Positions 16,874-24,063 of a stretch of DNA of 32,053 nt are shown here, in pieces. The notes under the pieces are model-generated. The model worked only from the letters and a program-made list of their open reading frames with translations, made no database searches and was not told the DNA's origin. The position numbers and the translations under genes were made by a program. Numbering within the stretch: position 1 is the stretch's first letter; each line of letters begins with the position of its first letter. The stretch comes from Selenomonadaceae bacterium. GTDB taxonomy: Bacteria; Bacillota; Negativicutes; Selenomonadales; Selenomonadaceae. The stretch lies in the NCBI GenBank assembly GCA_022773425.1, contig JALFBM010000031.1:77905-109957 (forward strand), in the 5' to 3' direction.

Positions 16874-17041
16874 ATGAGAATAGAAGCAAAAGGCGTTGAG
16901 CCCGAGGTCGTCGCCGCGATTGCCGCGGCGATCGAGAGTATGCTCAGCAAGGAGAAAACCGCGGTGCGGCATCCCATTGCCGTCCGTATCCGCAGAACAA
17001 GTCATGAATGGTCGTTAGCCGCCCGCGGCGGACGCCACTGA
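16874..17041 (+). CDS. small MmdE/OadG-C-terminal-like subunit, 55 residues
   Basis: A 55-codon gene between mmdA and the biotin carrier, with an AAGGAG ribosome binding site overlapping the mmdA stop. It begins with a helix rich in V/A/I (PEVVAAIAAAI near residues 10-20), then a basic beta-like stretch (AVRIRR) and ends with W-S-L-A-A-R-G. This layout, an A-rich helix followed by a terminal W-x-x-A-x-R-G, is what I recall from the C-terminus of OadG/MmdD gamma/delta subunits and from the free MmdE subunit of Veillonella, which is of similar size. Those proteins stabilise the complex by binding the carboxyltransferase. There is no membrane helix. Function by analogy; the reading frame, position and spacing are strong. 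Confidence 0.72.
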   Translation: MRIEAKGVEPEVVAAIAAAIESMLSKEKTAVRHPIAVRIRRTSHEWSLAARGGRH

Positions 17042-17061
17042 TTCAGCAGGAGGATATCACG

Positions 17062-17496
17062 ATGAAGAAATACAATGTAACAGTCAATGGCAAGATGTAC
17101 GCCGTGGAGATTGAAGAGGTAACGGGCGCATCCAAGGCAGCTCCGGCTGCGCCAAAAGCAGAGCCGGTGAAACCGGCCGCTGCGCCGGCGCCGAAGGCAG
17201 CGCCGGCCGTAAAGCCGGCTGCGCCAGCACCAGCGCCGAAGAAGGAGGAGCCGGCAAAATCCGCCGTGCAGGCAGCGGAGGGTGAACATGCCATCTGCGC
17301 GCCGATGCCTGGAAAGATCGTCAAGATTTCCGTGCAGGACGGCGATCCGGTCAAGAAGGGCGACGTCCTCCTCGTCCTCGAGGCCATGAAGATGCAGAAT
17401 GAGATCACGGCGGATGCCGACGGCGTCGTCAAGGCGGTCAACGTCATACCGGAACAGAATGTCAAGATGAAAGAGCCGCTCATCATCCTCGGCTGA
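17062..17496 (+). CDS. mmdC: biotin carboxyl carrier subunit (MmdC/AccB type)
   Basis: Carries the carboxyl group on biotin between the biotin carboxylase and carboxyltransferase sites. The 144-residue protein has a short N-terminal beta region (KKYNVTVNGKMYAVEIEE), a flexible Ala-Pro-Lys linker (about 25-70) and a C-terminal biotinyl domain. The biotin attachment motif EAMKM has its lysine at about residue 110, preceded by APMPGKI. The start ATG follows CAGGAGG, 20 nt after the small subunit gene. Operon order is mmdA, small subunit, carrier. It would work with AccC, encoded about 1 kb away on the other strand. Confidence 0.93.
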   Translation: MKKYNVTVNGKMYAVEIEEVTGASKAAPAAPKAEPVKPAAAPAPKAAPAVKPAAPAPAPKKEEPAKSAVQAAEGEHAICAPMPGKIVKISVQDGDPVKKGDVLLVLEAMKMQNEITADADGVVKAVNVIPEQNVKMKEPLIILG

Positions 17497-17519
17497 TCGA
17501 TACAAGCGGGAACAAACAG

Positions 17520-17565
17520 AAAACAGGCCGCCGCGCGAACATCGCTTCGCGCGGCGGCCTGTTTT
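17520..17565. terminator. bidirectional terminator
   Basis: A very stable hairpin: AAAACAGGCCGCCGCGCG pairs with its complement ending in TTTT, around a short loop. It has A-run and T-run flanks, so it serves both the mmdA operon and the minus-strand hemerythrin gene that ends at 17574. Confidence 0.93.
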
Positions 17566-17573
17566 GGATTCCA

Positions 17574-18047
17574 TCAGTCAAAGGAGACGCGGCTGAGTAT
17601 TTCCGCTGCCTTGGCGTCCGCCTTGGCGCGGTCATCCTTGCCCATCGCGCGGACGGCCTCGCCGATCTGCCGGTCGACGCCCTTGATATGGCCGGTCAGC
17701 CATTTGGCGAGGAAGTCGAGGATGTCGAGGATATAGGCATCCTGATGATCGTCGAGCTTTTGCGTGTCGATGTCCTCAAGCTTCTTCACGAACGTGATAT
17801 GCTGGTGCTTTTCCGTCCAGAGTTTCTTGAAGTCGATGGCCTCCATGAACTCCTCTTCATCAGCGAAATGTGTTTTCGTGTATTCGCGGAGTTCCTCGAT
17901 GAGGTCGATGATGCGGTCGTATTTGTCTGGGATGAGCTCGTTGCGTAGCAGATCATAGGTCTCGTTCGCGAGCTCGAAGAGATGCGCGTGCTCCTTATCG
18001 ATGAAGTCAATTCCCGTAAGGAAATCGTCGGTGAATTCGTATTGCAT
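17574..18047 (-). CDS. bacteriohemerythrin
   Basis: A four-helix-bundle protein with a non-haem di-iron centre that binds oxygen, often used by anaerobes for oxygen scavenging or sensing. The 157-residue product has the expected ligand pattern: H in IDKEHAHLFEL (about 20), HFADEEEFM (His and Glu), KHQHITF (two His) and WLTGHIKGVD (His and Asp). These are the seven usual iron ligands. I chose the ATG at 18047, because AGAAAGG lies 9 nt upstream; the ATG at 18056 overlaps that site but could be used with GGTGAG further up. It is transcribed alone and convergent to the mmdA operon. Confidence 0.93.
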   Translation of the reverse strand: MQYEFTDDFLTGIDFIDKEHAHLFELANETYDLLRNELIPDKYDRIIDLIEELREYTKTHFADEEEFMEAIDFKKLWTEKHQHITFVKKLEDIDTQKLDDHQDAYILDILDFLAKWLTGHIKGVDRQIGEAVRAMGKDDRAKADAKAAEILSRVSFD

Positions 18048-18091
18048 AGATGTCATCCTTTCTCACCTATTTCTTTCGATGTCCATCCTGT

Positions 18092-18119
18092 ATTGTAGCA
18101 CGAAAGTGGGAAAACGCAA
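18092..18119 (-). promoter_or_regulatory. hemerythrin promoter
   Basis: On the minus strand, TTGCGT (18114-18119), 16 nt, then TACAAT (18092-18097) extended by TGC. Confidence 0.65.
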
Positions 18120-18161
18120 GAGCATTCCGCTGTGAAATGCATGAAAGAAAGGGTAGGGGAT

Positions 18162-18190
18162 TTGCAGGAAAGCGGATTTTCTGCTATACT
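18162..18190 (+). promoter_or_regulatory. tRNA-Leu promoter
   Basis: TTGCAG (18162-18167), 17 nt, then TATACT (18185-18190) extended by TGC, 15 nt before the tRNA. Confidence 0.7.
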
Positions 18191-18204
18191 ATAATCGTTG
18201 CATT

Positions 18205-18289
<85 letters not shown>

Positions 18290-18300
18290 GAAGACACAGT

Positions 18301-18337
18301 CGCCCGGCCGGAAAGAGAACGGTCGGGCGGCTTTTTT
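18301..18337 (+). terminator. tRNA-Leu terminator
   Basis: CGCCCGGCCG (18301-18310) pairs with CGGTCGGGCG (18320-18329) with one G-U pair, followed by a run of six T. Confidence 0.85.
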
Positions 18338-18347
18338 GCGCAGAAAA

Positions 18348-18372
18348 AAGGACGGCCGCGCGGCCGTCCTTC
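18348..18372. terminator. accC terminator, bidirectional
   Basis: A palindromic stem AAGGACGGCCG with its complement is flanked by A-runs to the left and T-runs to the right. On the minus strand it lies just after the accC stop; on the plus strand it would be a second stop after tRNA-Leu. Confidence 0.8.
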
Positions 18373-18375
18373 TTT

Positions 18376-19743
18376 TTAGTTGTTGATGTATTCGTCGTAG
18401 GGGTTATCCTGCTGTTCGTAATCCTTCAGGCGCTCCTTGATGAACTGGGTGCTGAGGTTGCCCGTGCGGAACATCGGATCGTGCAGGATCTTCTCGTGCA
18501 GCGAGATGGTCGTTTTGACGCCATCGATGCGGAATTCGCCGAGCGCGCGCTGCATGATCTTGATGGCGTCGCCGCGCGTGCGGCCGTGCACGATGATCTT
18601 TGCGATCATGGAGTCGTAGTACGGCTGGATGGCGTCGCCGGCGGTCACGCCGCTGTCGCAGCGGACGCGCGGGCCGCTCGGTTCGTGCATGAACGTGATG
18701 TCGCCCGGGGACGGCATGAAGTTGTTGTCCGGATCCTCGGCGTTGATGCGGCACTCAATCGCGTGTCCCGTGAACGTGACATCCTTTTGCGTGATGTCGA
18801 GCGGCTCACCCGCGGCGATGCGGATCTGCGTGCGCACGAGATCGATGCCCGTGACGCATTCGGTGACGCCGTGCTCGACCTGTACGCGCGGGTTGATTTC
18901 CATGAAATAGAACTCGTTGTTCGAGAGGTCGAGCAGGAACTCGACCGTGCCGATGTTCGAGTAGTGGACGCTCTTCGCGGCCTTGATGGCGAGCCAGCCG
19001 ACGCGCTTGCGCATATCGTGTGTGAGCGCCGTGGACGGCGTCTCCTCGAGTAGCTTCTGGTTGCGGCGCTGCAGCGAGCACTCGCGCTCGCCGAGGTGAA
19101 TGACCTCTCCGTAGTTATCCGCGACGATCTGCACCTCGATATGGCGGGACCGCGCGATATAGTGTTCGAAATAGTAGGTAATGCGCGAGAGGTCGACGAT
19201 CTCGAGGATGTGGCGCAGATCTTCCTCGTTGTGTGCGACGAACATGCCCTTGCCGCCACCGCCGGCGACCGGCTTCAGGATGACCGGGTAGCCGACCTCT
19301 GCGGCCTTCTGGATGGCGTCCTCGTCGTCCTCGAGCGGCGTGCTGCCCTTGGACATCGGGATGCCGGACGGCGCGATCGACGCGCGCGCGACATCCTTGT
19401 CGCCGACGAGGCGGATGGTCTCCGGGTTCGGGCCGATCCACGTGATGCCGGCCTTCGTGACCTGCTCGGCGAAGTCCGCGTCCTCGGCGAGGAAGCCGTA
19501 GCCCGGGTGGATGGCATCGGCCTGCGTCTGCAGGGCGGCATTCAGGATGGACGCTTTGTTGAGGTAGCTGTCCACGGCGTCCGGGCCGCCGACGCAGACG
19601 GCCTGGTCGGCCATCCGGACGTGCAGGGCGTTCTCATCGGCTTCGGAGTAAATCGCGACGGTCTCAATGTCGAGCTCGCGGCAGGCGCGGATGATGCGCA
19701 CGGCGATTTCGCCGCGATTGGCAATCAGGATTCGCTGAAACAT
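18376..19743 (-). CDS. accC: biotin carboxylase subunit
   Basis: Uses ATP and bicarbonate to carboxylate biotin on its carrier protein, the first half-reaction of acyl-CoA carboxylases. The 455-residue protein is the normal AccC length and has the ATP-grasp layout: N-terminal ANRGEIAVRIIRACRE, HPGYGFLAE, the glycine-rich ATP loop KPVAGGGGKGM (about 158-168), RHIEVQI, HLGERECSLQRRNQKLLEE, and the metal/substrate site FMEINPRVQVEHGVTE. It starts with ATG behind a perfect TAGGAGGT. The gene stands alone rather than next to accB, but a carrier and carboxyltransferase lie about 1 kb away, and both units share a FapR-like operator. It is therefore the likely third component of that enzyme. Confidence 0.95.
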   Translation of the reverse strand: MFQRILIANRGEIAVRIIRACRELDIETVAIYSEADENALHVRMADQAVCVGGPDAVDSYLNKASILNAALQTQADAIHPGYGFLAEDADFAEQVTKAGITWIGPNPETIRLVGDKDVARASIAPSGIPMSKGSTPLEDDEDAIQKAAEVGYPVILKPVAGGGGKGMFVAHNEEDLRHILEIVDLSRITYYFEHYIARSRHIEVQIVADNYGEVIHLGERECSLQRRNQKLLEETPSTALTHDMRKRVGWLAIKAAKSVHYSNIGTVEFLLDLSNNEFYFMEINPRVQVEHGVTECVTGIDLVRTQIRIAAGEPLDITQKDVTFTGHAIECRINAEDPDNNFMPSPGDITFMHEPSGPRVRCDSGVTAGDAIQPYYDSMIAKIIVHGRTRGDAIKIMQRALGEFRIDGVKTTISLHEKILHDPMFRTGNLSTQFIKERLKDYEQQDNPYDEYINN

Positions 19744-19796
19744 GCAAGATACCTCCTATATCGTTTCTCTTTTGTTTTTTCATTTCTAAGCAGGTA

Positions 19797-19813
19797 TTAT
19801 CACCTGCTACTAA
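19797..19813 (-). promoter_or_regulatory. FapR-like operator downstream of the accC promoter
   Basis: Read on the plus strand the site is TTATCA-CCTGC-TACTAA, a 15/17 match to TTAGTA-CCTGC-TACTAA. It overlaps a second perfect inverted repeat, AGCAGGT-N6-ACCTGCT (19789-19808). On the minus strand it lies about 15-30 nt after the accC -10, a road-block position. The TACTAA half-site and the CTGC spacer are shared with the mmdA site. Confidence 0.5.
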
Positions 19814-19827
19814 AATATTCTGTGCTC

Positions 19828-19856
19828 ATGGTATCACCTTTCCCGTGAAAAGTCAA
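19828..19856 (-). promoter_or_regulatory. accC promoter
   Basis: On the minus strand, TTGACT (19851-19856), 17 nt, TACCAT (19828-19833). It runs back to back with the uvrC promoter. Confidence 0.6.
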
Positions 19857-19864
19857 CGACAAGA

Positions 19865-19873
19865 TGCTATAAT
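19865..19873 (+). promoter_or_regulatory. uvrC promoter (extended -10)
   Basis: TGCTATAAT contains a perfect -10 (19868-19873) with TGn extension; the -35 is weak. It lies 12 nt beyond the accC -35 on the other strand, so the two promoters may compete. No LexA-type box is evident. Confidence 0.6.
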
Positions 19874-19892
19874 AGCGGATGGAGGTGAGGGC

Positions 19893-21731
19893 ATGACCGA
19901 GGTCGTTGCGGAAAAGCTGAAACTGCTGCCGGACCATCCCGGCGTCTACATCATGAAGGACGCGAAGGGCAAGATCATCTACGTCGGCAAGGCCGTCGTG
20001 CTGAAAAACCGCGTGCGGCAGTATTTCCAAAAGAACAAGAACCATTCGCCCAAGGTCCGCGCGATGGTCTCGCATATCGCGGATTTCGAGTTTATCCTGA
20101 CGGGGTCGGAGGTCGAGGCGTTGATCCTCGAGTGCAACCTCATCAAGAAGCACCGTCCGCATTACAACATCAGCCTGAAGGATGACAAGAGCTATCCGTA
20201 CGTCAAGGTCACGGTGCAGGAGCCGTTTCCGCGCGTTTTCCTGACGCACCGCGTGACGCGGGACGGCGCGCGCTATTTCGGCCCGTACACGAACGTCATG
20301 GCCGTGCACGAGAGCCTGAAGATCCTGCGGAAGATCTTCCCGCTGCGGACGTGCAGGCATCTGCAGGACCGGCCGTGTCTCGAGTACCATATCCACCGCT
20401 GTCTCGCGCCGTGCGTCGGCGGCATCAGCGAGGAGGAATACGGCCGCATGATCGAGTCGGTCCTGCTGTTCCTCGAGGGCCATACCGATGAGGTGGAGAA
20501 ACAGCTGAGATACCGCATGGAAAAGGCCGCGGAGGCCTATCATTTCGAGATCGCGGCGCGGCTGCGCGACCAGATTCGCGCGGTTCAAAAGGTTGCGGAG
20601 AAGCAGAACATCGTGACGGGCGCGGGCGACCAGGATGCCGTCGGCATGGCGCGCAACGAGCTCGGCGTCTGCGTGCAGATCTTTTTCATCCGGTCGGGCA
20701 AGATGATCGGGCGCGAGCACTTTTTGATGGGCGGCAGCGAGGATGAGTCGGACGCGGCGATCTTGACGGCATTCCTGCAGCAGTATTACCATCGCGCAAC
20801 GTTCATCCCGCGCGAGGTCCTGCTTCCTGTCGCCCTCCCGCAGGAGGAGTGCGCCCTGCTCGAACGGTTCCTGACGGAGAAAAAGCGCGGCTCAAAGGTG
20901 CATCTGCTGCACCCGCAGCGCGGCACGAAGAAGGACATCGTCGAGATGGCGGAGGGCAACGCGAAGAAGTACCTCGAGGACGAGGCTGTGCGGCGGCATC
21001 AGGCCGACGCGCAGACGACCGGTGCGGTAAGGGAGCTCGGCGCGTACCTCGGCCTCCCGCAGGCGCCCGTGCGCATGGAGTGCTTCGATATCTCCCATAT
21101 CCAGGGATCGGAGACGGTCGCATCGATGGTCGTGTTCGAAAACGGCATGCCGAAAAAATCGGACTACCGGCATTTCAAAATCCAAAGCACGGAGGGCAAG
21201 CCGGATGATTTCAAATCCATGCGCGAGGTCACGGCGCGCCGTTACGTCGGGCTGCCGGAGGATGAGCTCCCCGATCTCATTGTCATCGATGGCGGCAAAG
21301 GGCAGCTCTCGTCCGCTCTCGAGATCATCCGCGGGCAGGCGCACCATAGAGAGGTGCCGGTCGTCGGCCTCGCGAAGCAGTTCGAGCTCGTGTTCAAGGA
21401 AGGCGATCCCGAGCCGGTCGTCCTGCCGCGGCACAGCCAGGCGCTCTACCTGATCCAGCGCATCCGCGACGAGGCGCACCGGTTCGCCATCACCTACCAC
21501 CGGAAGCTGCGCGGCAAGCGCAATCTCGTCTCCATCCTCGACCATGTCGCGGGCATCGGCCCGAAGCGGCGCAAGGCGCTCTGGGACGCGTTCGGGACGC
21601 TGGCGAAGATGAAGGCCGCGAGTGTCGAGGAACTGGCGGAGGTGCCGGGCATGACGAAGCCGGCCGCCGAGGCCGTCTACGACTTCTTTCTGTCGCAGAA
21701 AGCTCTGCGCGCCGGCAGGGCGAGCCATTGA
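19893..21731 (+). CDS. uvrC: excinuclease ABC subunit C
   Basis: Makes the two incisions around damaged DNA in nucleotide excision repair with UvrA and UvrB. The 612-residue protein shows all domains in order: the GIY-YIG nuclease (GVYIM...IIYVGKA...RVRQYF, about 15-50), a cysteine-containing region (CRHLQDRPCLEYHIHRCLAPC), the UVR motif that contacts UvrB (AAEAYHFEIAARLRDQI), the RNase H-like nuclease (FDISHIQGSETVASMVVFENG...DYRHFKI; later VIDGGKGQ and RDEAHRFAITYHR) and a C-terminal helix-hairpin-helix pair (VAGIGPKRRKALW...EVPGMTKPAAEAVY). The start ATG follows GGAGGTGA. The end overlaps the start region of the PHP gene. Confidence 0.97.
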   Translation: MTEVVAEKLKLLPDHPGVYIMKDAKGKIIYVGKAVVLKNRVRQYFQKNKNHSPKVRAMVSHIADFEFILTGSEVEALILECNLIKKHRPHYNISLKDDKSYPYVKVTVQEPFPRVFLTHRVTRDGARYFGPYTNVMAVHESLKILRKIFPLRTCRHLQDRPCLEYHIHRCLAPCVGGISEEEYGRMIESVLLFLEGHTDEVEKQLRYRMEKAAEAYHFEIAARLRDQIRAVQKVAEKQNIVTGAGDQDAVGMARNELGVCVQIFFIRSGKMIGREHFLMGGSEDESDAAILTAFLQQYYHRATFIPREVLLPVALPQEECALLERFLTEKKRGSKVHLLHPQRGTKKDIVEMAEGNAKKYLEDEAVRRHQADAQTTGAVRELGAYLGLPQAPVRMECFDISHIQGSETVASMVVFENGMPKKSDYRHFKIQSTEGKPDDFKSMREVTARRYVGLPEDELPDLIVIDGGKGQLSSALEIIRGQAHHREVPVVGLAKQFELVFKEGDPEPVVLPRHSQALYLIQRIRDEAHRFAITYHRKLRGKRNLVSILDHVAGIGPKRRKALWDAFGTLAKMKAASVEELAEVPGMTKPAAEAVYDFFLSQKALRAGRASH

Positions 21732-21754
21732 GTGAAAAGAAGGGGGCTTTTCCT

Positions 21755-22660
21755 TTGAAGGAAAATCAAGATAAAATCGTCGACCTGCATGTGCATTCGA
21801 TCGCTTCAGATGGTAGCTTCACACCGGCGGAGCTCGCGGCACACGCCGAGGAACTCGGCCTCGCGGGCTTTGCGCTGACCGATCACGATACGATCGCGGG
21901 CTGTGCGGAGGCGCGCGAGGCCGCCGAGGCGCGCCATCTCGCGTTCCTGCAGGGCATGGAGCTCACGGCGGAATTCATCGGGCATAAGATCCACATCGTC
22001 TGCCTCGGCTTTGACGAGCAGCACCCGGCCTTTCAGAACCTGTACAAAAAGGTTCGCGCGATCAAGGAGGGCCGCATCGATGACATCATCGAGTACATCC
22101 GGAAAAAAGGAGTGGACATCTCGGTGGACAAGGTGAGGCCCTTTCAGCACGGAGCGCATATCGACCGTTACGCCATCATGCGCTACATGGTGAGCCTGCA
22201 TCTCTTCGACCACGCGCAGCCCATCTGGGATCACTATCTTGACCCGGCAGCGCGCGAGCTCGGGCTCGACTTTTCCATCACGGCGGAGGAGGCACTGCCG
22301 CTCATCCACGAGGCGGGCGGCGTCACCTCGCTGGCGCATTTCCACAAGACCATCGGCCTGAAGGGCCTCACGCGTGCGGAGCAGGAGCGCGCCATCCTGC
22401 GCCTCCACAGCTGGGGCCTCGATGGCATGGAGCGCTGGTATCCGAACTACAGCCATGAGGACGCGGCGTTCGCCGGCGCGATGATTGAGAAATATCACCT
22501 GCTGCCGACGGCGGGCACCGATTTTCACGGGACGAACCGCCCGGGTATCGAGATGGGTTTCGGACAGAATGGCAACATGCATATCCCGTACGCGTTTCTC
22601 GAAAACGTGCAGAAGCGCTGTGCGGCGTACCGGCGGGGAAAGCACGAGGCAACGCGCTGA
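21755..22660 (+). CDS. PHP-domain phosphoesterase, RNase AM (YciV/TrpH) type
   Basis: A cytoplasmic metal-dependent phosphoesterase. Members of this group (E. coli RNase AM, formerly TrpH/YciV) remove nucleotides from 5' ends of small RNAs or hydrolyse pAp. The 301-residue protein has the PHP motifs: DLHVHSIASDGS (first His pair and Asp), TDHDT, the glutamate in QGMELTAE, HKIHIV, SLAHFHK and the final GTDFHG. A central insert with AHIDRYAIMRYM is typical of the family. I prefer the TTG at 21755, preceded by AGGGGG at 8 nt; another in-frame TTG at 21728 overlaps the uvrC stop and would add nine residues. It is cotranscribed with uvrC. No terminator is seen before the malate dehydrogenase promoter region. 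Confidence 0.87.
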   Translation: MKENQDKIVDLHVHSIASDGSFTPAELAAHAEELGLAGFALTDHDTIAGCAEAREAAEARHLAFLQGMELTAEFIGHKIHIVCLGFDEQHPAFQNLYKKVRAIKEGRIDDIIEYIRKKGVDISVDKVRPFQHGAHIDRYAIMRYMVSLHLFDHAQPIWDHYLDPAARELGLDFSITAEEALPLIHEAGGVTSLAHFHKTIGLKGLTRAEQERAILRLHSWGLDGMERWYPNYSHEDAAFAGAMIEKYHLLPTAGTDFHGTNRPGIEMGFGQNGNMHIPYAFLENVQKRCAAYRRGKHEATR

Positions 22661-22671
22661 AAAAGAAAAGA

Positions 22672-22748
22672 GTACAGATTTTGTACACCGGGAGAGAAGG
22701 AAAGCGCTTTCCATAGCCCACATTTATCGAAGAATAAAAATGTATACA
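22672..22748 (+). promoter_or_regulatory. cluster of palindromes upstream of mdh, including a cre-like site
   Basis: Three palindromes lie in 77 nt: GTACA-GATTT-TGTAC (22672-22686), a perfect GGAAAGCGCTTTCC (22699-22712) and TGTATACA (22741-22748). The middle one shares the AAAGCGCTTT core of the CcpA catabolite-response element. All lie upstream of the mdh -35, suggesting regulation by carbon source. Which proteins bind is not known from the sequence. Confidence 0.45.
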
Positions 22749-22755
22749 AAAAGCG

Positions 22756-22784
22756 TTGATTTTTTTGACGGTTTTTGCTATACT
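22756..22784 (+). promoter_or_regulatory. mdh promoter
   Basis: TTGATT (22756-22761), 17 nt, TATACT (22779-22784) extended by TGC. It predicts a leader of about 100 nt. Confidence 0.7.
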
Positions 22785-22831
22785 TTTTTACGGAATGAGG
22801 GAAGTGAATGCCCGCATTCGGATAGCGTTCT

Positions 22832-22867
22832 GAAACCGCATTTCCGCGGGGATCCCCGCGGGGTTTC
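22832..22867 (+). other. stable hairpin in the mdh leader
   Basis: GAAACC (22832-22837) and GGTTTC (22862-22867) flank a perfect 18-nt palindrome CCGCGGGGATCCCCGCGG (22844-22861), ending 7 nt before the AAGGAGG ribosome binding site. A smaller GAATGC/GCATTC hairpin precedes it (about 22806-22819). No T-run follows, so mRNA stabilisation or translational control is more likely than termination. Confidence 0.55.
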
Positions 22868-22890
22868 AAATTTCAAGGAGGCTAACTCAA

Positions 22891-23859
22891 ATGAAAGTAA
22901 CAGTTGTTGGTGCAGGTAACGTTGGTGCTACCGTTGCAAACGTGCTCGCTCAGAAAAAGTTCTGCAGCGAGGTCGTCCTCGTGGATATCAAGGAAGGCGT
23001 GCCGCAGGGCAAGGCCATGGATATCATGCAGACGGCACATATGCTCAACTTCAACACGCGCGTGGTTGGTGTTACGGCAAAGCCGGATGATCCGGAAGGC
23101 TATGCACCGACGGCTGGTTCTGAGGTTGTCGTCGTTACCTCCGGTATGCCGCGCAAGCCGGGCATGAGCCGTGAAGACCTCATCGGCGTCAACGCGAAGA
23201 TCGTCAAGAGCGTGGTTGACCAGGCCATGAAGTATTCGCCGAACGCTTACTTCATCATCATCTCCAACCCGATGGATGCCATGACGTACCTCACGCTGAA
23301 GGACACGAAGCTTCCGCGCAACCGCGTCATCGGCCAGGGCGGTATGCTCGACAGCAGCCGTTTCCGTTATTTCCTCGCACAGGCTCTCACGAAGGCCGGC
23401 TATCCGGCATCCGTTACGGATGTGGACGGCATGGTCATCGGCGGCCACAGCGACAAGACGATGGTTCCGCTCGTCAGCCTCGCGACGTTCCGCGGCATCC
23501 CTGTCACGCACTTCCTCTCGAAGGAAGCGCTCGACGATGTCGTCGCTCAGACGAAAGTCGGCGGTGCTACGCTGACGAAGCTCCTCGGCACGTCCGCTTG
23601 GATCGCACCGGGCGCTGCTGCTGCAGCACTCGTTGAGGCCATTGCCATGGACGAGAAGAAGCTCATTCCGTGCTGCGTATCCCTCGAGGGCGAGTATGGC
23701 GAGAAAGACCTCTGCATCGGCGTGCCGGTTATCCTCGGCGCAAAGGGCATCGAGAAGGTCGTCGAGCTCAAGCTCGAAGGCGACGAGAAAGCGAAGTTCG
23801 AGGAGAGCGTACAGGCTGCGCGCAACACGAACAGCAAGCTCGGCGCTGCACTGAAATAA
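22891..23859 (+). CDS. mdh: malate dehydrogenase, LDH-like (type 3)
   Basis: Interconverts malate and oxaloacetate with NAD(H). In propionate-forming anaerobes it works in the reductive branch from oxaloacetate to succinate. The 322-residue protein has the NAD fold with GAGNVG (7-12) and the aspartate of VLVDI for NAD choice. The substrate loop MPRKPGMSRxDL carries the two arginines typical of malate rather than lactate specificity, and the catalytic histidine is in MVIGGHSD. The C-terminal domain is complete. The ribosome binding site AAGGAGG is perfect and the gene has an unusual number of GCT/GGT codons, consistent with high expression. It is transcribed alone and tightly bounded. Confidence 0.95.
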   Translation: MKVTVVGAGNVGATVANVLAQKKFCSEVVLVDIKEGVPQGKAMDIMQTAHMLNFNTRVVGVTAKPDDPEGYAPTAGSEVVVVTSGMPRKPGMSREDLIGVNAKIVKSVVDQAMKYSPNAYFIIISNPMDAMTYLTLKDTKLPRNRVIGQGGMLDSSRFRYFLAQALTKAGYPASVTDVDGMVIGGHSDKTMVPLVSLATFRGIPVTHFLSKEALDDVVAQTKVGGATLTKLLGTSAWIAPGAAAAALVEAIAMDEKKLIPCCVSLEGEYGEKDLCIGVPVILGAKGIEKVVELKLEGDEKAKFEESVQAARNTNSKLGAALK

Positions 23860-23915
23860 GGTTCAGGGCATCAGAATTGAAGCTAGATCGAGGGCATCTG
23901 CCCTCAGCTGCATAG

Positions 23916-23952
23916 AAAAGCCAACAGACGAGCGATCGTCTGTTGGCTTTTT
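23916..23952 (+). terminator. mdh terminator
   Basis: AAAAGCCAACAGACGA pairs perfectly with its complement around GCGA, followed by a T-run. A weaker GAGGGCA/TGCCCTC hairpin (about 23890-23905) precedes it. Confidence 0.93.
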
Positions 23953-23974
23953 GCATCTCATCGACGGTGTGGAA

Positions 23975-23991
23975 TGAAAATCGTTTATAAA
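23975..23991 (+). promoter_or_regulatory. weak Fur-box-like element and possible -10 of feoAB
   Basis: TGAAAATCGTTTATA (23975-23989) matches 9 of the 14 defined positions of the 15-nt Fur motif TGATAATNATTATCA and overlaps a TATAAA (23986-23991). Iron control of a ferrous transporter is expected, but the match is weak and no good -35 is seen. Confidence 0.25.
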
Positions 23992-24063
23992 AAGAAGTAT
24001 TTTTCGATAGAAGCGATAGGGAAAAAGCGGGTTTTCCGCGGATGAACAAGCAGGTGATACAGG

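Noticed and set aside
19800-20792. 330-codon minus-strand frame upstream of accC
   Set aside because: It is antisense to the N-terminal half of uvrC and would cover the divergent promoter region.
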